64,000 nt of DNA from Paulownia fortunei (GCA_019321725.1 CM033116.1:13348841-13412840); one strand, 5' to 3'; numbered from the stretch's first letter, positions 38,669 through 53,652 are shown. A program made the numbers and translations. The notes: generated from the letters alone by a model not told the origin.

Positions 38669-41600
38669 CTAGCTATCGCTGCAGAGCAGGTTGAAAATCT
38701 AAGCTTCTTCACTTAATGAAGCAGGAAATGCCCATTGTCGCATTTTTCTGTTAGTCATTAAAAAGTAACCTGTATGTAACTCGGACTCGTAATTGCATGA
38801 ATCAGTGCCAAAACTTACTTCATTTCTGTTTTTTTGTGAAGGCTCTCTCCTTGGTTGCATGAACTTGTCTAACATTGGCATTCAATGGCTTACGTATAGT
38901 GTCTCCCAGAAAACAGACAGAGAGGGGGGGGGGGGGGGGGGGGTGTGGTTCTATATTTTTATTTCAAGGCTGAGGAAAAGAGCATTATCACTAATCATAA
39001 TACCATATAGCTTGTGCTCACTGACCAAGAAGTAGTAGTAACAATGTGAAGATGGGGTTGGTGAATGGGTTGTAAAAAATATCACTGAATGCCAAAAATG
39101 CTTCCCAAGAAGATATGCATATGTAAAATTTGTATGTCTAGATCAATGCAAAGCACCATTATTTATTATAATTCATGTGTGTAAAAAATTTAATTTGAGT
39201 CGTGCTAAATAAAACATTGTCTAAGTTTGGTTAAATTTCTCATTGACTTTGAAATTCTATTTGAACTTAATTTATTTAACAGCATGCCTCAAACAATAGC
39301 TTTAATACAACTGAATATGATATGAGCAGCTTCGTAGTTTGATTTTGTTAACAAACGGTTCTTATTATTTTAAACTTATAAAGTTGAGCTCTAATTGGGG
39401 TTCAAAACTTATTATGAAATGATAAAAATTGTTGAAGGTGAAGTGAAGTTTTTAACTTTTTTTATTTCTAAGCTACTAAGTTTCATAAATATGAATTGTT
39501 TCTCATTCATTCTTTGTAATTGTTAAGTGTAAATTCTTGTTACAACCTATATGAAGTCTTACTTTTCCTGTCGCCTTGATATATGACATAAAGGCATAAT
39601 AATGCAAAATTCTGCTTCCTATCCTAGGAAAAAAAATTATGAACTTTGCAGCAAGAGCAAGAAACGCCCACCCACCCCACCCCCAATATTCAAAGATAAC
39701 TGTTGGCCAAACAGTTATAAATGTGTAAACCTGGTCTTTTTAATTTTGATTGATTTGGAAAGAGGAATCAGCATATTGGGTTAGAATAGAGATAAAACCA
39801 ATTGGATAACCGAAAGTTTGAGGTGCTATGCTAAGTACTATTTATGTGGTTGGAACTGGTTGAGAGAGTAGATAAAAAATTGGAATAAAGTGGCCCAACT
39901 TGCTCTGCTTTCTGCTGCAACTTGAAGAAATGCTGCTGCTGCTGCTGCTTTTTCTTGAAAGAAAGAGAGAGGTTAGTTTTGTCATTTCCTAGGGAAAAAA
40001 AAGAATGAATAAGCTTATTATTTTGTAAAGCTTCAGCAGCTTGCTTTGTATTATTTGATTATAGGATACAGCTGAATATACCACCATATCAACTTCCTTC
40101 CGCCCACATTGCTGCAGCCTGCAGTAAACATGGAAGCTTAGTTGAAAAGTAGCATTCACATAATCAACAACACCATTTATGCCCAAAAAAAAAAAAAAGA
40201 AAAAACAGCTTTAGCATACATTAGACTCCAACATTTATACTAATAATCATTATTATTATTACATGAGTCCTATCATTGTGTTGTATCTGGTATTCTTAAA
40301 GTTTTCTGTCTAAATCTTTTCAAAATAGAGTACTTATTTGCTTAATGCTCTTTGTGGCCTTGTTACAATGCCATAACGTACTTATTTCCTATTTAAAATC
40401 TTCACAAATGGTAAGTTTGTTAAAATAATTATTTACTTTCGAAAATATTACTTTCTAGTATATCAGTTTATCCAATGGCTTTTAACAATTACTTCTAACA
40501 ATTAAAAATGCGAATATTATTGACATTATTAATAATTTTGTCAGCTACAATAACAAGTCAAGTATGAATAAAGAGAACGTTATATTTTAAAGGGTTTTTC
40601 TTTTTGTTGTTTGGGGGGAGGGAGGGGGGGGGGTTATCTAGTATTTGGCACTCCTCATGACTCTGGAAGTTATATTCAGTTGGTGGGCAGTCTTGTTACA
40701 CTTCTCCTTAGCCTATCATTTCCTGTAATTTTATTAGAAATGCTCTTGATGAGTGAGTATATGAGAATATATTTTAAATAATAAATACTTAATATTTGTC
40801 AAGGTATCAAGGAAAAGTGATAGTTCTATCAAAAAAATTAATTAGAGAAAATAGTTGCTCTTAGACCACAGAAGAAAAGAAGTGTTGTCCAAAGCAAACG
40901 GCGCACACTAATTTATACTGAATAAAATTAAGAGAATGAAGCAGGACTTATCCCTAAAATTTTGTATTACATGTGGATGAATGATTAAAATCAGATTAGA
41001 CCATGATAGTCTGCTCCACTCTGGGAATAATTCCTAAAAAATCAAACTCATCATGATTTCAAAGACTAGTGAATTTGGTTCATCACCCTACATGTCTACA
41101 CTGAATTTTGCTTTGCTCAATAGATCAGTATAATTTAATGTGTTAATCAATGCAGGATCCAATCACTCAAAAGAATCATCCTCTTGAGAAAGATCTTAAA
41201 AAGGGGTTTGGGGAGGTAGAAGGTCTTGAGATGTACTGTAAGTGATACTTGGACTATTGGAATGCACACTCAGCTTCTACTAAAAAGCTTGCCTCAGGTC
41301 AAGTCCAGCATGGCCTAGAAGGCTTGTTTATGACATTGTATTCTGGATTGTACTGTGGAAATTCTGGAAATTCAAATAGAGTGCTTTATGACTCAGCCAA
41401 TTTGAAAAATGAGATCCATCTACTTGGAGTGTGCATTCCAATAGTATTGGTCCATCTACTTGGAGTGTGAAGGCACACAGCCACACTTGAGAAATATTAC
41501 CTCAGCTTGCTATCAAAGTCATTATACGCAAGGCAGAGTGATTAAACCTTGTCATGACTGACTTATCGTAAAACAAGTATATTGACATCATCTTTTACGA

Positions 41601-42190
41601 GATTAGTTAGGTGTGTAGCCAGCCTGAGGGAGATGGAATTTTCCCTCCAGTAAATACTGAATACTTTTCCTCTTTAACAAGAAGTGAGCTATGTAATCGT
41701 TTTATGGTTAAAGTAAGCTAAGGCAGTTGTCTGGGGCATGAATTTGGGATCTATAAATCGGTATAAGAAGTAAGGCACTTGTCGGTTTTGTATTGAATTT
41801 CGATTTTGAAATCCCCAACATAGCATAAGCCTTCTATAGTCTTGCTGATGTTGGTTCTTCAGCGTCATGCTAACAGTCATAATCTTCATGAAGTTGAGTT
41901 ACATTCCCCAAATTTTGCTATAAATCCAACTCTCTGGTATACAAAAAAACCATATACCCAAATGACTTGGGGAATTCATTCCATGATTACTGATCTTTGT
42001 AAATACAAGGAGTATCCCATCATGATGTTCCATTGTCAATGTGGCATTTGGAATTTTCACTTGTTAGCAACACATTGCTTCTACCTCAAATGCCAATCAA
42101 CATATACGCAAAAGAAGATCAAGAAAAGCACAAACAAGCTAAGCTTAAGCTAAATTAACATGACATTTTCAGACTGACGTCAATCCCATC
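38669..42190. other. Intergenic region between GH3 and MYB genes
   Basis: Begins with GH3 3' UTR. Holds runs of G (20 bases at 38924-38943; about 10 at 40625-40634), a (GCT)n tract near 39931-39949, and a 38-bp direct repeat with 'tccatctacttggagtgtg' near 41413 and 41451. AT-rich, with no coding region I can support. The right end should contain the 3' UTR of the minus-strand MYB gene. Confidence 0.5.
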
Positions 42191-43461
42191 TCATGCATTA
42201 GGATGGTGAAACCCTGACTGCATCTGAAAGACCATGTTTTGAGATCCCATGTAAGATTCGTGTATAGCACCTCTTTGCAGGTGTTGGCCATGCGTTTTAA
42301 GTCCATAAGAATTCATACCATAAGGGGGAGATGTGAACATATTCCCATGGCACGGTGAGCTAAAGCCCATGACTGACTCATTACTGGTCTGATTGCACTG
42401 AAAAGGAAGTTTTTGAATGGCAGCAGAATTGGACTGTTGTGCAAGAATGGAAGACTGCTCCGAGGGCAGCTTTTTGTTATCTGGTGAAGGGGTCTGATTG
42501 TCGTTGAGGTTCACCGTTGTTATATCATGAATGCTTGCTCTCCTTTTATCTTTTCCCCCGGAAAGTTGCCGGATGAAATACTTCTGAGCATGGCTAGCAA
42601 CTTGAGTTGGTGTTCTAGTGATCACGAAATTGCGGGATATATTTCTCCAGTCCCCTTTTCCATACTTTTTTAGCCCCATCAGAAACAACCTGTTAAAAAT
42701 CAATACAGACTTGTGTAAAACATAATATGATTGTCGTAGGCAAAAAATAATTGATTTTTTGGTGAAAATTTAATTTTTTATTTTTTATTTTTTTTTGGCC
42801 TCAAGATCCTCAAATTTAGCTTCAAGGTAGACTTCAGCCATGAAAATGATTAGAATCAATCAGCAAAAAATACAAGCTCATAGCCAACCTGTAGTTGACT
42901 ATTCTGCAAGTAGTACTGATATTTAAACTAATGTCTACCATAATCACGTTTGACAGCAATATGAAATGAGCAGATAGCCATAGACACCATGCAAAAGAGT
43001 TCAACTTTAATATCGCAAGTGAAGAAAACTCACTTGTGCTCTTCTTCTGTCCATGGAACACCCTTTTTCCGTTCTTGTTCCGAAGGCCTGGCGGACAATG
43101 ATTTCCTTCCACCGGCTACATAAGATTGCTTAAACCCCTCATAGCCGTGGCCACTGCCCCATTCCAGTGTAAAAGGTGATGATGTGCTATAACCTGGAAC
43201 TGGGATCAGTCCTGCTTCTATACTACTCACATCATCTTCCAATTCCTTGTATTGCCTAATTACATCACCCACAGTCTTCCCAGGAACCATTGCAGCCACT
43301 TTCTGCCATCGATCCGGTGTGTTCTCATCGAACACTGCGAGGGCATTCTCAAACGCCTTGTTCTCTGCAGGAGTCCATTTTGTGCTCCTGCTCTCCTCAA
43401 GCAACCAACTTGAATTGGAAAAATATGAACTTGGTGATAAAATCTCCATGCCCCACCTCAT
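42191..43461 (-). CDS. DIVARICATA-like MYB transcription factor
   Basis: Two exons on the minus strand: 43461-43034 and 42689-42191, stop TGA, 308 residues. The intron has a GTGAGT donor and a TTAACAG acceptor and splits a Lys codon inside the second MYB repeat (EEEHK then LFLMGL). The N-terminal MYB/SANT repeat (about residues 27-80) has the spaced Trps ([10 protein letters not shown] and DRWQKVA, third helix less typical). The second (about 131-180) has [16 protein letters not shown] and the plant signature SHAQKYF, followed by a basic KDKRR stretch. The C-terminus is Gln/Ser/Asn-rich with no known fold. Two-repeat proteins of this type are nuclear regulators that bind I-box/TATCC-like sites; DIVARICATA controls floral asymmetry, and others act in stress or ABA responses. 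I chose ATG 43461; an in-frame Met five codons in (MEILSP) is an alternative start. The target role here is unknown. Confidence 0.93.
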
Positions 43462-44500
43462 CAAAATCCAATAGCCGGCTCAAAATCACAAGATTTTGTT
43501 CTACAACATCACTTGTTGTTGTGGGTACAAAAGCTTATGAAATTTGATGAAACAGAGGAAAAACAGAGCAAGAAAGGGAGGCGGAGAGAGAGAGAGAGAG
43601 AGAGAGACCTAGGAAAGGAAATGCAGAGAAGTGGAAGCTTCACAATGGCAATATCAGTGATAAATCAAGAAGCATTTGTGTGGAGGAATCAGAATACCTT
43701 TTCCTCTACAGCCACCTCTCACTTGAGGAATCTTAAAAAGAACCCACTTTTCCAAAATCAATGAAAATCTCTCAACTTGTGGCAACCTAAAGGTAACAGA
43801 TATAATCAAAAGAGATCCAAACTGCCAAAGTTCAATATAAAACCATGGAAGTGAAGCTTCATTAAGATCTGAACCCACAAAAAGACTTCCAGGCAAATTG
43901 AAAAGCTGAAACCAAGAAACAATTCTAAGAAAATGACAGACAATATTTCATTGATTAGAACAAAAGGGAAGTTTATAAGTTGCTGTCCTCAGCTTGATTA
44001 TCGGTATCCTAATTTGGAAACAAAGAAAACCTGAAAGATGTAAAAAAGAAGGGACAGTTAAAGAAGAAGCTGGAGAGAACAGTGACAGACTGAAAAAGCT
44101 GGATGATGGAAACTCAAGTGAGAAAACAGTGGAAAACTCTGAATTCTGATAGAGGGGCCTGGGGTTTTGTGAGGGGAAAAAGTTGGAAAAAGCCTTCTGC
44201 TTTCTTGCCTTTTCCTCCTTGATGTATGAGCAGCAAAGAAAAGAGAAGAAAGAAAGAAAAAGATGATGGCAACGGAAAGAAGGAAAGCAATCTATTTAGC
44301 AGGCTCCAAGAAATGAATCTCAGTTTAACTTGCCAAAAAAAACAGAGAGAGAGAGAGAGGGGTGGGGGGTGTAGAAGGTGGTGAACTGTGATTGGATGTA
44401 ATGGTGTTTGTGGATACTGCAACTTATGAAAAAGTTTTCTTATTATAATGCTCACTCCTGTCTGTTTTTTTATTAGAAAAGAATAATCAAAACAGAACTA
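43462..44500 (-). promoter_or_regulatory. Upstream region of the MYB gene with GA-rich tracts
   Basis: Contains (GA)n at about 43584-43607, close upstream of the start codon and probably in the 5' UTR or promoter, and another GA tract at about 44345-44359. GA tracts are common near plant promoters. No TATA box or transcription start could be fixed. Confidence 0.4.
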
Positions 44501-45393
44501 TTTCCTTGTTTTTTCCTTTTATGATTTTTTTTTTTTTGAAAAAAAAATGTAGGGAGTATGGGCTGGCACCTCATTATAAATCATGGAAGCTCAATGCTCC
44601 CTTTCAATTACACTGGTCAAAAGTACATACTACAAGCAATGCACACCACTAAGTCTCCTGTTTTATGATGGGCATGTTTGTTTTGGCTGATAAATGTGGG
44701 ATTAGGTGAATAATCCCATGTAATCATCCTTTCATGTGATAACAGCCATGATTATACTTGTCCATTATTTCTTATTTTTGTTTTGCTTGATTGTAAATCA
44801 TGCTCAGAGGCTGTGATTGTTTAATACAGCTTGCACAAGAACATGAATTATAATGTTTGGACCACAATAGCCCTAAAGCATAAACAAATAAAGATTTTTT
44901 TTTTTTGTTGAGAAATTTGGTTCATGGCGGAGACAGAGTTTGATGGTCATTCATTGATTGTTGGCTGTTCTACTAATGTTTAGCTGCAATTTTGTTCCTG
45001 TTTGGCTGATGTATCCATTTTAACAGCTAAAATTTATCCTTCAAATTTATCAATCCTACATAATCTCGTCATTCCAGGCAAATGATGTCTTACAAATGTT
45101 CGAAGCTAAATTAGACCGAATAATTGACTGCATTGAGCACATCAGCATTTTTAAAAAGGAATAGAGGTGTACTGCTCTTTGAATTCACGTCTAAGAATGA
45201 ATAGTTAAGTACACTACTCTTTTGAATTCACGTCCTACTTTTCAATCTAAATAATTCTCAGAGTGTGCACAAATAATTGTACTTCTAAAAAATTGCTAAA
45301 TTTTATAAAAAAAAAAAAAAAAATAGTTGAAAAGCAAATTTATGTTGCATGAGCTTTTGTAATTCCACGATAAATTATTTTCTATAACGCCAA

Positions 45394-45429
<36 letters not shown>

Positions 45430-48400
45430 GACTTATCTCTATAAGAAAGATAGATTCACAGTGTTGATAGACAGAAGAAATATGATGAGATAATTGAACC
45501 AGTGATTTCTTTGTAATGATTTTCAATGCTCCCAACATAACATACAGAAGCTATTATATATAAATTTAAATTAAAGCAGTCATAGCAGGCGTAATTGGAT
45601 AGAGACACTGATTAATCTGTCCCTTGCTTCAAGATTTCAATGGCCATTCGTTGTCAACAGGTGAATGACCAGCCAATCATGTTTGTTGTTGTAATTCAAG
45701 TCAACTAAACTACTGATTAAGGTTAAGATTGACTCATCCCCGTTGTTTAAAGAGTAATTTAAGTAGGCAACTATATGATTAAATTAAACTTTTTTTTTTT
45801 TTTTTTAAAGTCATTAACCCTCTCGAAGCTAAATCAACCAAGACTCCAAGACCTTAATATGGTACCAATATTTAGGTGCGAAGCTTAAGAAAAATATTAA
45901 TCCGAGTCTAAACAAGAATTTGCTTGCATAATCTACCATCAATTTTGTTATATATTATGCTCTTAAATCGACCCAAACTTAGTAATTCTTATTTTAGTAA
46001 ATCTAGCCAACAGTAATAAATATACTTCTAATTCACTTCCCACATATCAAAACACATCAATAAATTATGTTTTTTTTTTAATTTGAACCATCTCAAATAA
46101 GGATCTTATTAGACGTGTTCAAGAATCTTTAAAGCTCCTCCACAAACTTATTTTCAAGACTTTTAAAAATAAGGATGTCGATTTTTCACCTATAGCATCA
46201 ACCCAGAAACCTTTTGAGGATATTTTTTACACTTTAAAATTTTAAAGAAAAAAAAATTATCTAATAAGATTTAATTAGAAAATCACTCACCTCCACTAAT
46301 AATTATAGGCGCAATAAAGTGGAGATAAAATTTTACCGTTTGTAATAAGGGCTGGACCCAGAGAAGTAGCCTCCAAAGTAGGGTGCAGATCAAATGTCAA
46401 TTCTCTGACACACAACAAACTATATGGTATTGGTATATTGGGACCATCCATAGCCCCATTATAAACACTCTTCTCAACTCTTATTGGTTGGCTAATTGTT
46501 TATCTATTTTTTATATTTTTTTTTTAAACTCCCATGCTCGCACTCCTTTCCTCGGTAAAAATAACTAACGTTTTTCTCCCTCGAAACTTGTGTAAATTCT
46601 GCTCCAACAACAGTGGACCCAATGAGTGCATTTAATGCAATTAATAGACGACACGTAAGATGGACGTATTAGACCCTACTACAGTTGATAGAAACCCTTT
46701 TTTCACACATACTATTTCTTTTTTCTTTTTTCTTTTTCACATTGTTGGTTAGTGGAAAGGGCGTAGGAGAATAATGCTATTATTCGATGCGTTCATGGCG
46801 CGTGCAAACCAAATGCGTATTTTAAGTTCAGATAATACTCCCTTTATCCCAAAATGATGAAATCTAGTTTGATACTATACAACGTTTTAAATAAAAATTT
46901 AAATATTTCAATAGCTAATTATTATTAGAAATCTTGCATAGGGAAAAAAATAATGATGAAAACTATGCAAAAGAAACTTTTATATATTATATATCATGAT
47001 TTTGTTTATTATTATTTTTATGTCTTGATATTTTATACCATGATTTTATATATTTATAGTTTTTTTAGATATTGTCAAATTGGTGATGTTAATATTAATC
47101 TAAATATGAAAAGACAATTGGTTTTCGCATAAAAAATTGAAAATCAAGAGGAAAAGGGTAGATAACTCATTACATTCACTACATTTTTCTATTTGTTGGA
47201 GTGAAAAAACTTATATTCCTATTATATATGATATAAGATAGAAGAAATTATTTAAAGTTTGGATTAATATCCAAGCTTAATATTACTTTCCTTCCTCTCA
47301 TTGCTTTTCCTCCATGTTATTAAGCATGCATTTTTTTTTATCTTTTAGATTTTTCCTTCATTTGAACCACAATGCAAAGTATTTTCTTTTCAATTTCCTT
47401 CTCTTCCCAATCCCCTCCTCCCCAAACCTAATACAATATTTTTTTTATTGGATCAAATTAGTGTTGATATTGGTCAGCAGTTTAACAAGTCGAATCAATT
47501 CAATCGTCAATTTGACTAATCTAATAAAAAATAATTATATATTTTTATTATATTATATAAAATTATAATGTAATAAACTAATTGTTATATATAATATAAA
47601 AAAATAATTAATTAATAAAACCGAAAATCTATATATTTACATACATATAACTAAATATCAAATTTAAATTTAAAAAAAAAATAAAAAAATAAAAAAAATT
47701 GATCGATTTAATCAATTTTTTAATCAATTTAACTGAATTTTTGAATTTTTGAATCTAAGCAAACTTGATCGATCATTAATTTATAATTGAAGTGGTCAAA
47801 ACGGGTAATAAGATCTAATTTTAAAAATATTGCCCCAACACACACACAGAGTTTTCCTTGTGCCAAACACACCTTGGTTTCAGTTGGGCATTTGGTCGAG
47901 TGGAGAACACGCACTGATATTGCAAGTGAAGCTTATGATAATTGGCCCTCAGACCATTAACCAATAAAACCAAAGCGGTCCCCTACTGATGTGACCAACT
48001 GCTCCACTGCATTTGTCTTGTCCATTCTTCCCAACCCCAACGCCCCCCCACCCACCATCCCCAACACCACCCCCGCACTCCCCTTGGAAATCTACACTTC
48101 TAGGCTCCCCATATACCATAGCCCCCCGACCCCGGTTTTTTTGTAAATTTCTGATCTTTTTCTAACAGCACCAATTGCATCACCATTGTTTCCCATTTTG
48201 CCCCTCGTTGTGAAGTGTTGTCTTGTCAATGGAGAGGGGTATTTCGGGTATATTAAGGTCAGAGTCCATGACCCAGTGAAGTCGGCTTCCATGTGGGTAG
48301 GTAAGGGTATAATGAAATCAAATTCCTTTGTTATGATTTGGGCTTTTGTGGGTCCAAAACCCAAGCCCATTACTGGGACTGGCTAAACTTAACTAAAGTT

Positions 48401-50602
48401 GCCTCATAAAGTTTGTCAACCTTTAATTTGCACTTTCATGGTGTTTTTTTTTTCCCCCCTCTTTTATGACTAGGGCTTTCAATGATTGGAATGAAATAGA
48501 ATTTAAGACAATATGGTTCTTTTTTGGGGTATTTTGGATATATTTTGAGGAAATGTATTGAGAATTATGTAATATATTTGATTTTATTTTAAAAATTATT
48601 GATTTAGTGTATTTTTAGAAGAAGTTGTGTTTAATTTTATTTTTGGGAGAGATATTTTCTACTATAATGTCATGTTTGGTAGAATTTTATTTAATTAGTC
48701 GTATCATATCATTATTTTATTTTATTATCGTTATTTTTATAATAATGTGAAAATTAAATGGAGTAATGATTACGAAGTTTTGAAAATATTTTGGGGAAAT
48801 AGAAAATGTGTTTTGAAGGAAAAGTGGTATTAAATATATGGTTTTACTTATGGGGAATGAAAACATTACCCCCCAAAAAACCAAATAAAGTCTAAGCATT
48901 TCAATTTAAATCCTATTATAGTTCAAGATAGATTGACTCGAGACATTACATTTGAATTTTAAAAAAAATCAAAATTCCAAATTCAAGTATTTTAAGAATT
49001 AATTTGATATAGAGTTTGATTTTGATTTTGATTTTAAGTTATAACAAAAAAACAAATCACACGTAGGTACTTAATATGGTTTATGTTTAAAAATATATAT
49101 AATTTTGGTCTTTAGAGTCACTATATAAAATATAATGTAACTTGTTAACGAGGTATCTTAATTTGAATTCATCATTAGACTTGAACTTTGAACAGCTTGA
49201 ATCACCGTACCCTCCACTTATTACTGATCATAGATATATTCTATTAGATCTTTACTCATGTTCTTGACTTTTTGGCTTCATGAAAATAATGGTGGGAGGA
49301 ATTTGATCTTTTATTATTATTTTATATTGTATCTTATATTATATATTATACATGTACGTTAATATCTAAACTAATAAAATAGGAAAAGGAGCACTAACAA
49401 GTAAAATATTTTTTTAAAATATATTTTAAATTATTCATATGCACGTTGTGTGTATATGCAATATATAATACAAAATACAATGTAAAATTATAATAAAAGA
49501 TTCAAATTGAAGAGGGAGGTTGTTATCAAAAAATTTATCATGCCCAAAATTTCATTTTTCCCTTTGGACGATGTACATGCCCAAATTTTATATGTTTCCA
49601 TTTTCCTTTGTGTTCTTGTTCAAAAGGATAATACCTTGCATTATTGCTATTAATTTGATGGGAACATCTTGACCATGTTGATAGAAGTAAAAAACGCCTT
49701 TTCTTGTACTCACCGTACTTGCATTGAAGAATAATGAACTTAATCTCTTTGTTTGCTAGTCATTGAGGAGAAATGGTGATGGCTTGAAGTAATGTTATAG
49801 CCCTTTAGCATGGATCAAACATCCTATAGAAGTTGCAATTTGTGGACATCACATATGAATCAAATTACTAGCATAATTTTAATATGTAATACGCAGATAG
49901 TATAATTTCAATAAATTCAAATAAGAAAATTTTTCTATTTTAAAAATCGAATATTATCTATACATACAGAGCAATTCAAGTATTTGTTCTTTCCTCGTGA
50001 TTATTGATATTTGATGTCATTTAGATTTTTTTGTAAGACATAGATAAGTTTGTGTTGCATTAGTATAGTGTCAGTTATTTTTTATCATATGTCATTAAAT
50101 GTAAATGTTAATAGTAAAACTCAACAACATTTCCACGTCTAATATTGACTAGTGAGTTGATCAAAAACATTAGAGGAGAGCGAAATACTACAAGAACTTA
50201 GGTGACAAAAGTACAAAAAAAAATCAATGATTGAAGTCCATGATATGTGGTAGGTCATACATGAATTTAAAGTAACCACTTTAATTTTAATTGGCCATAC
50301 CAACTTAATTTTTCTTCTTTTTAGTTTTTGGTTTTGTAAGATTCTTTTATGGCACATGAAACATGTTCTCTCTTTGGACTGTCGAGGCCATCACCCCCTC
50401 TTTATTAGGTAACCCTTCAACCTCGATCCTCTAAACCTCTATTCAATAGGACAACGTGTCAATTAATATGCTCATGTCAATTAATAGGGCAATAAATTTG
50501 ACAAAAGAGGACCAAAAAAGTAAAAAAACAAAACAGAATACAACAAATACCATATGCCCATACTCAGGTGTCGCCTATTTTACGATAGATTGGTACATTA
50601 AT
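44501..50602. other. AT-rich intergenic DNA
   Basis: No gene recognised on either strand. Holds an (AT)n run at about 45399-45425, several A or T tracts, and a locally GC-richer, C-tract-containing segment at about 47940-48390 that is neither open nor spliceable in a convincing way and could be a decayed promoter or repeat. Short ORFs here look random. Confidence 0.45.
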
Positions 50603-51316
50603 TGTTAGGCGTAAAAATCTCACATTAGTTAAAAGTGATGAGATCGTGACTTTATAAATATGGATAATATTTTTATTGATATTAATTTTTTTGAATAAAG
50701 TCTAAAAATAATATAAGGGTTTTGATATCAAGTGAATAATATTATATTAATATAAAATCACAATAGTCTTCTTTCTTTGTATCCTCAATAAGTAGTATTA
50801 TAACCATATCCTGAACTTCATTCTACGGAGGAAAATTATCAATACAAAATAAAGATAGTGAGTTTTAAGCAAACGATAGGTTTTGTGGTTGAGTTATGTT
50901 GAACAAACGATGTATTCTTATGCTTTATGAACGTGTCAACTTCTCACACAGTAAATAAAAAGTGGATATGGATAAAATAAGTTCTCGAGATAGGTGGTAT
51001 TCTGGTGCTTCACATAAGGTGTACGTTTCAACGTGATGAAAATGAGTAGTCGACTCAATGAAGTAAGATCTTTCTAGAAAGTAAGATGGATCGGATTGTC
51101 ATTTGAGAGAGACTCGAAAGTTATTCATTTGAGGGGAGGATTGTTAGATATGCAAATAAAGTCCACGTTGGCTACTAGTGGGAAGGATCATGAATTTATA
51201 CATACGAATAATATATCTATCGGTATAAAGCATTTAAGGTAAAATTCAAAAATAAATTCAAGAGATTTAACCCAAAATAAATAATATAATACCAATACAT
51301 GTCCTTTGTTCCAACA
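50603..51316 (+). mobile_element. Small non-autonomous LTR element (TRIM/LARD-like)
   Basis: Two LTR-like pieces in the same orientation start TGTTAGGCGTAAAAATC (50603) and TGTTAGATATGCAAATAAAG (51142) and share the order CAC-TT-G, GATCxTGA, TTTATA, AATAATAT. Between them are a degenerate tRNA-Met primer site at 50793-50805 (TAGTATTATAACC, 9 of 13 matching) and a polypurine tract GAGGGGAGGA at 51131-51140 directly before the second TG. No coding sequence lies inside. The right border, near 'ccaaca' at about 51316, is approximate. Confidence 0.5.
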
Positions 51317-53621
51317 ATGACTATTGAATCATAAGATACTTATTCTCATTTCATACAATGATCTTAGATGAAATAAGTATGTTGTATGCTATCCATTCAA
51401 AAATTTCACCACACATAACATTTAGGAGAAGAATAAGAACAATAAATGGTGGTAGTGGGGGTTGGGAATATCAATTCATTATTAATCAATGATGGATCAA
51501 GTTTGTTGGATTCAATTCATCTTAAATTTTCACCTCATATGACCTTTGCGAGGAGAATAAGACCAATATTTTTTTTTTTTGTGGGGGACTCCAATGAAGT
51601 ACAATATTAACCTTAAATTTTATTATTTGCTTCAAAAGTTCTAAAACACAATATTTTATATCATGTGATTTGCAAGGTTTGAAGTAGTAATTTCGAATTG
51701 CAAAAATCAACGCACTTTGCTAAGCAAAAGGCTAAGTTTTTTCCTTTTCTTTCTTTCTTTCTTTTTTTATGTCTGTACAGTGAGTCGAATCTTAGTGGTC
51801 TAATTCAAGGCTTTTGTTTTTTAGTTCCTTTACTTTTCATGAAATATTTCTTCAATCTTGATTGAACTTCATATAAACTACACTCATATTGGCATCTAGT
51901 TTTTCTATTATTATGTGTTGATTACTACCTCAGTTGATTAGCATCATATAATTATTGTTGGTAGTGACATGGTAGTGCAACAAAAAGGCAAGGACTTACG
52001 CTTTCTTTGCTTTTTCCTTTTTCATTTTAAAGTAAGTTTTTTAGTTAGAAAAATCATTCACACTTAAGATTCAAGTTCAACATTATTTATTCTATACTCA
52101 ATTTCTTAGCATTAGAAACAAGGAACTTTTTTAGTGTATTTGGAGTCTTGCCTTAAATGCACTCATCTCCATTAATTTTAATACTCCAAAAAGTTTATCT
52201 TATACACGCGTCATGGTTAAGTCATAAGAAAATAAATAAATAGTCAGCAAAGAATCTTTTATGGGTTAATACGTTTTTTAAGTTTGAATACTTAACTAGA
52301 ATTAAGCTAATTAAGAAGTTAACATATTTTTTTTTTTAAGAAAGGATATAATTAATTACATGGGGTAAGTGGAATGTGTGTGTGGTTAAGTTTGAGGGGA
52401 CAAAAAGTGATTAAGGAGTCAGCAATGTCTTTCGTGTAGAATGTTAAGCACATAGATTGGATCATTAGAAGAATAAAAATGTAGGTTTTAGAGCTCCAAT
52501 TATTTGGGAAAGCTATGTAGGTTTAAGTGCTTTAGACTTTTAACTTTTGAGATAAGAAGAGATTTTAAGTTTTGTACTTAGGAGACAGCTTATTTAAAAG
52601 TACTTTTATTGAACACACCAAAGTATGTTTGCAAATTAAAAATATCAATTAGGAAAATGACAAAAAGTAATAATTTGTTGAATTAGGAAACCTAGTTTTG
52701 ATTTTGGAGCTAATTGATGAGTAATCTACATATGAGAATATGGGTTGGTAGATATGTTGTTTGTGTTGGGCAACTTGCTATTAAATAATCCAACAATTGC
52801 CACCCTCCACCTCCCCGCAAACAATCCCTCCAAAAAAAAATCTAAAAAAAAAGAAATAAAAAAAGAAAAAGAAAACGAAAGAACCAAAGAAACGTGAAAA
52901 ATAAAAAGAAAAAAAGAGAGAGAAAACTAGGGGGGTAAATAATTTGAGTGATAGTTATAAATGGATTTGTCATGTATGTGTTTTCTAGTGATTCAAATGG
53001 TTCATTCCACCTTCTAAATCCAGCTATAAATCTCACATCAATTAAAAATTGCAAAAATCCATAGGTAAAGCCCCTCTATATTTTTCATTTAATTGTTGAA
53101 TTAATTATAATTTATATAACCAGATTTATCTTATAATGATGAAAACAAAGGCTCCCTGCACCTTTTAAGTTACCAAAATTAGAAATTAGGCTCTAGGAGT
53201 GATACAACTAAAAAAGTTAATTTATTTAGTATAATTGTGCAACTAAAAAAGTAAATTTATTTATTATAATTATGCAACATATCTTTTTCTTTTTTTAAAA
53301 AAAATAAATTTGTATATAATAAATGTAGATATAGTATATAAGTGCCACCAATTTTACATAGTACATTTATATAGGTAATTCACAGTATCTAAAGTTTAGA
53401 ACTTTAACCTAATCTAATATTAAATGAATTGAACTCAAATTTAATACAATTAAGTTTGTTGTGCTAGGATTCCAAAATGTTGAAAAAACACACTCAAACT
53501 TGAAAAATGTTTCTAAGCTCAAATTGTCGATTCTGCACCCAAAACTAATTTTTTTTTTTAATTTTATATCATAAAATTGTAATTGACCTTTGATGCAAGA
53601 AGGGGTCAAAAGAGGAAGGTA

Positions 53622-53652
<31 letters not shown>

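Noticed and set aside
41150..41470. Possible exon with GT/AG-like borders
   Set aside because: The frame has no recognisable protein and carries a short direct repeat; support is too weak.
47314..47568. 84-codon Phe/Leu-rich ORF
   Set aside because: AT-rich random frame with no start context or similarity.
47940..48390. Possible exon or conserved promoter in a C-rich segment
   Set aside because: Composition is unusual, but there is no open frame with splice sites and no recognised product.
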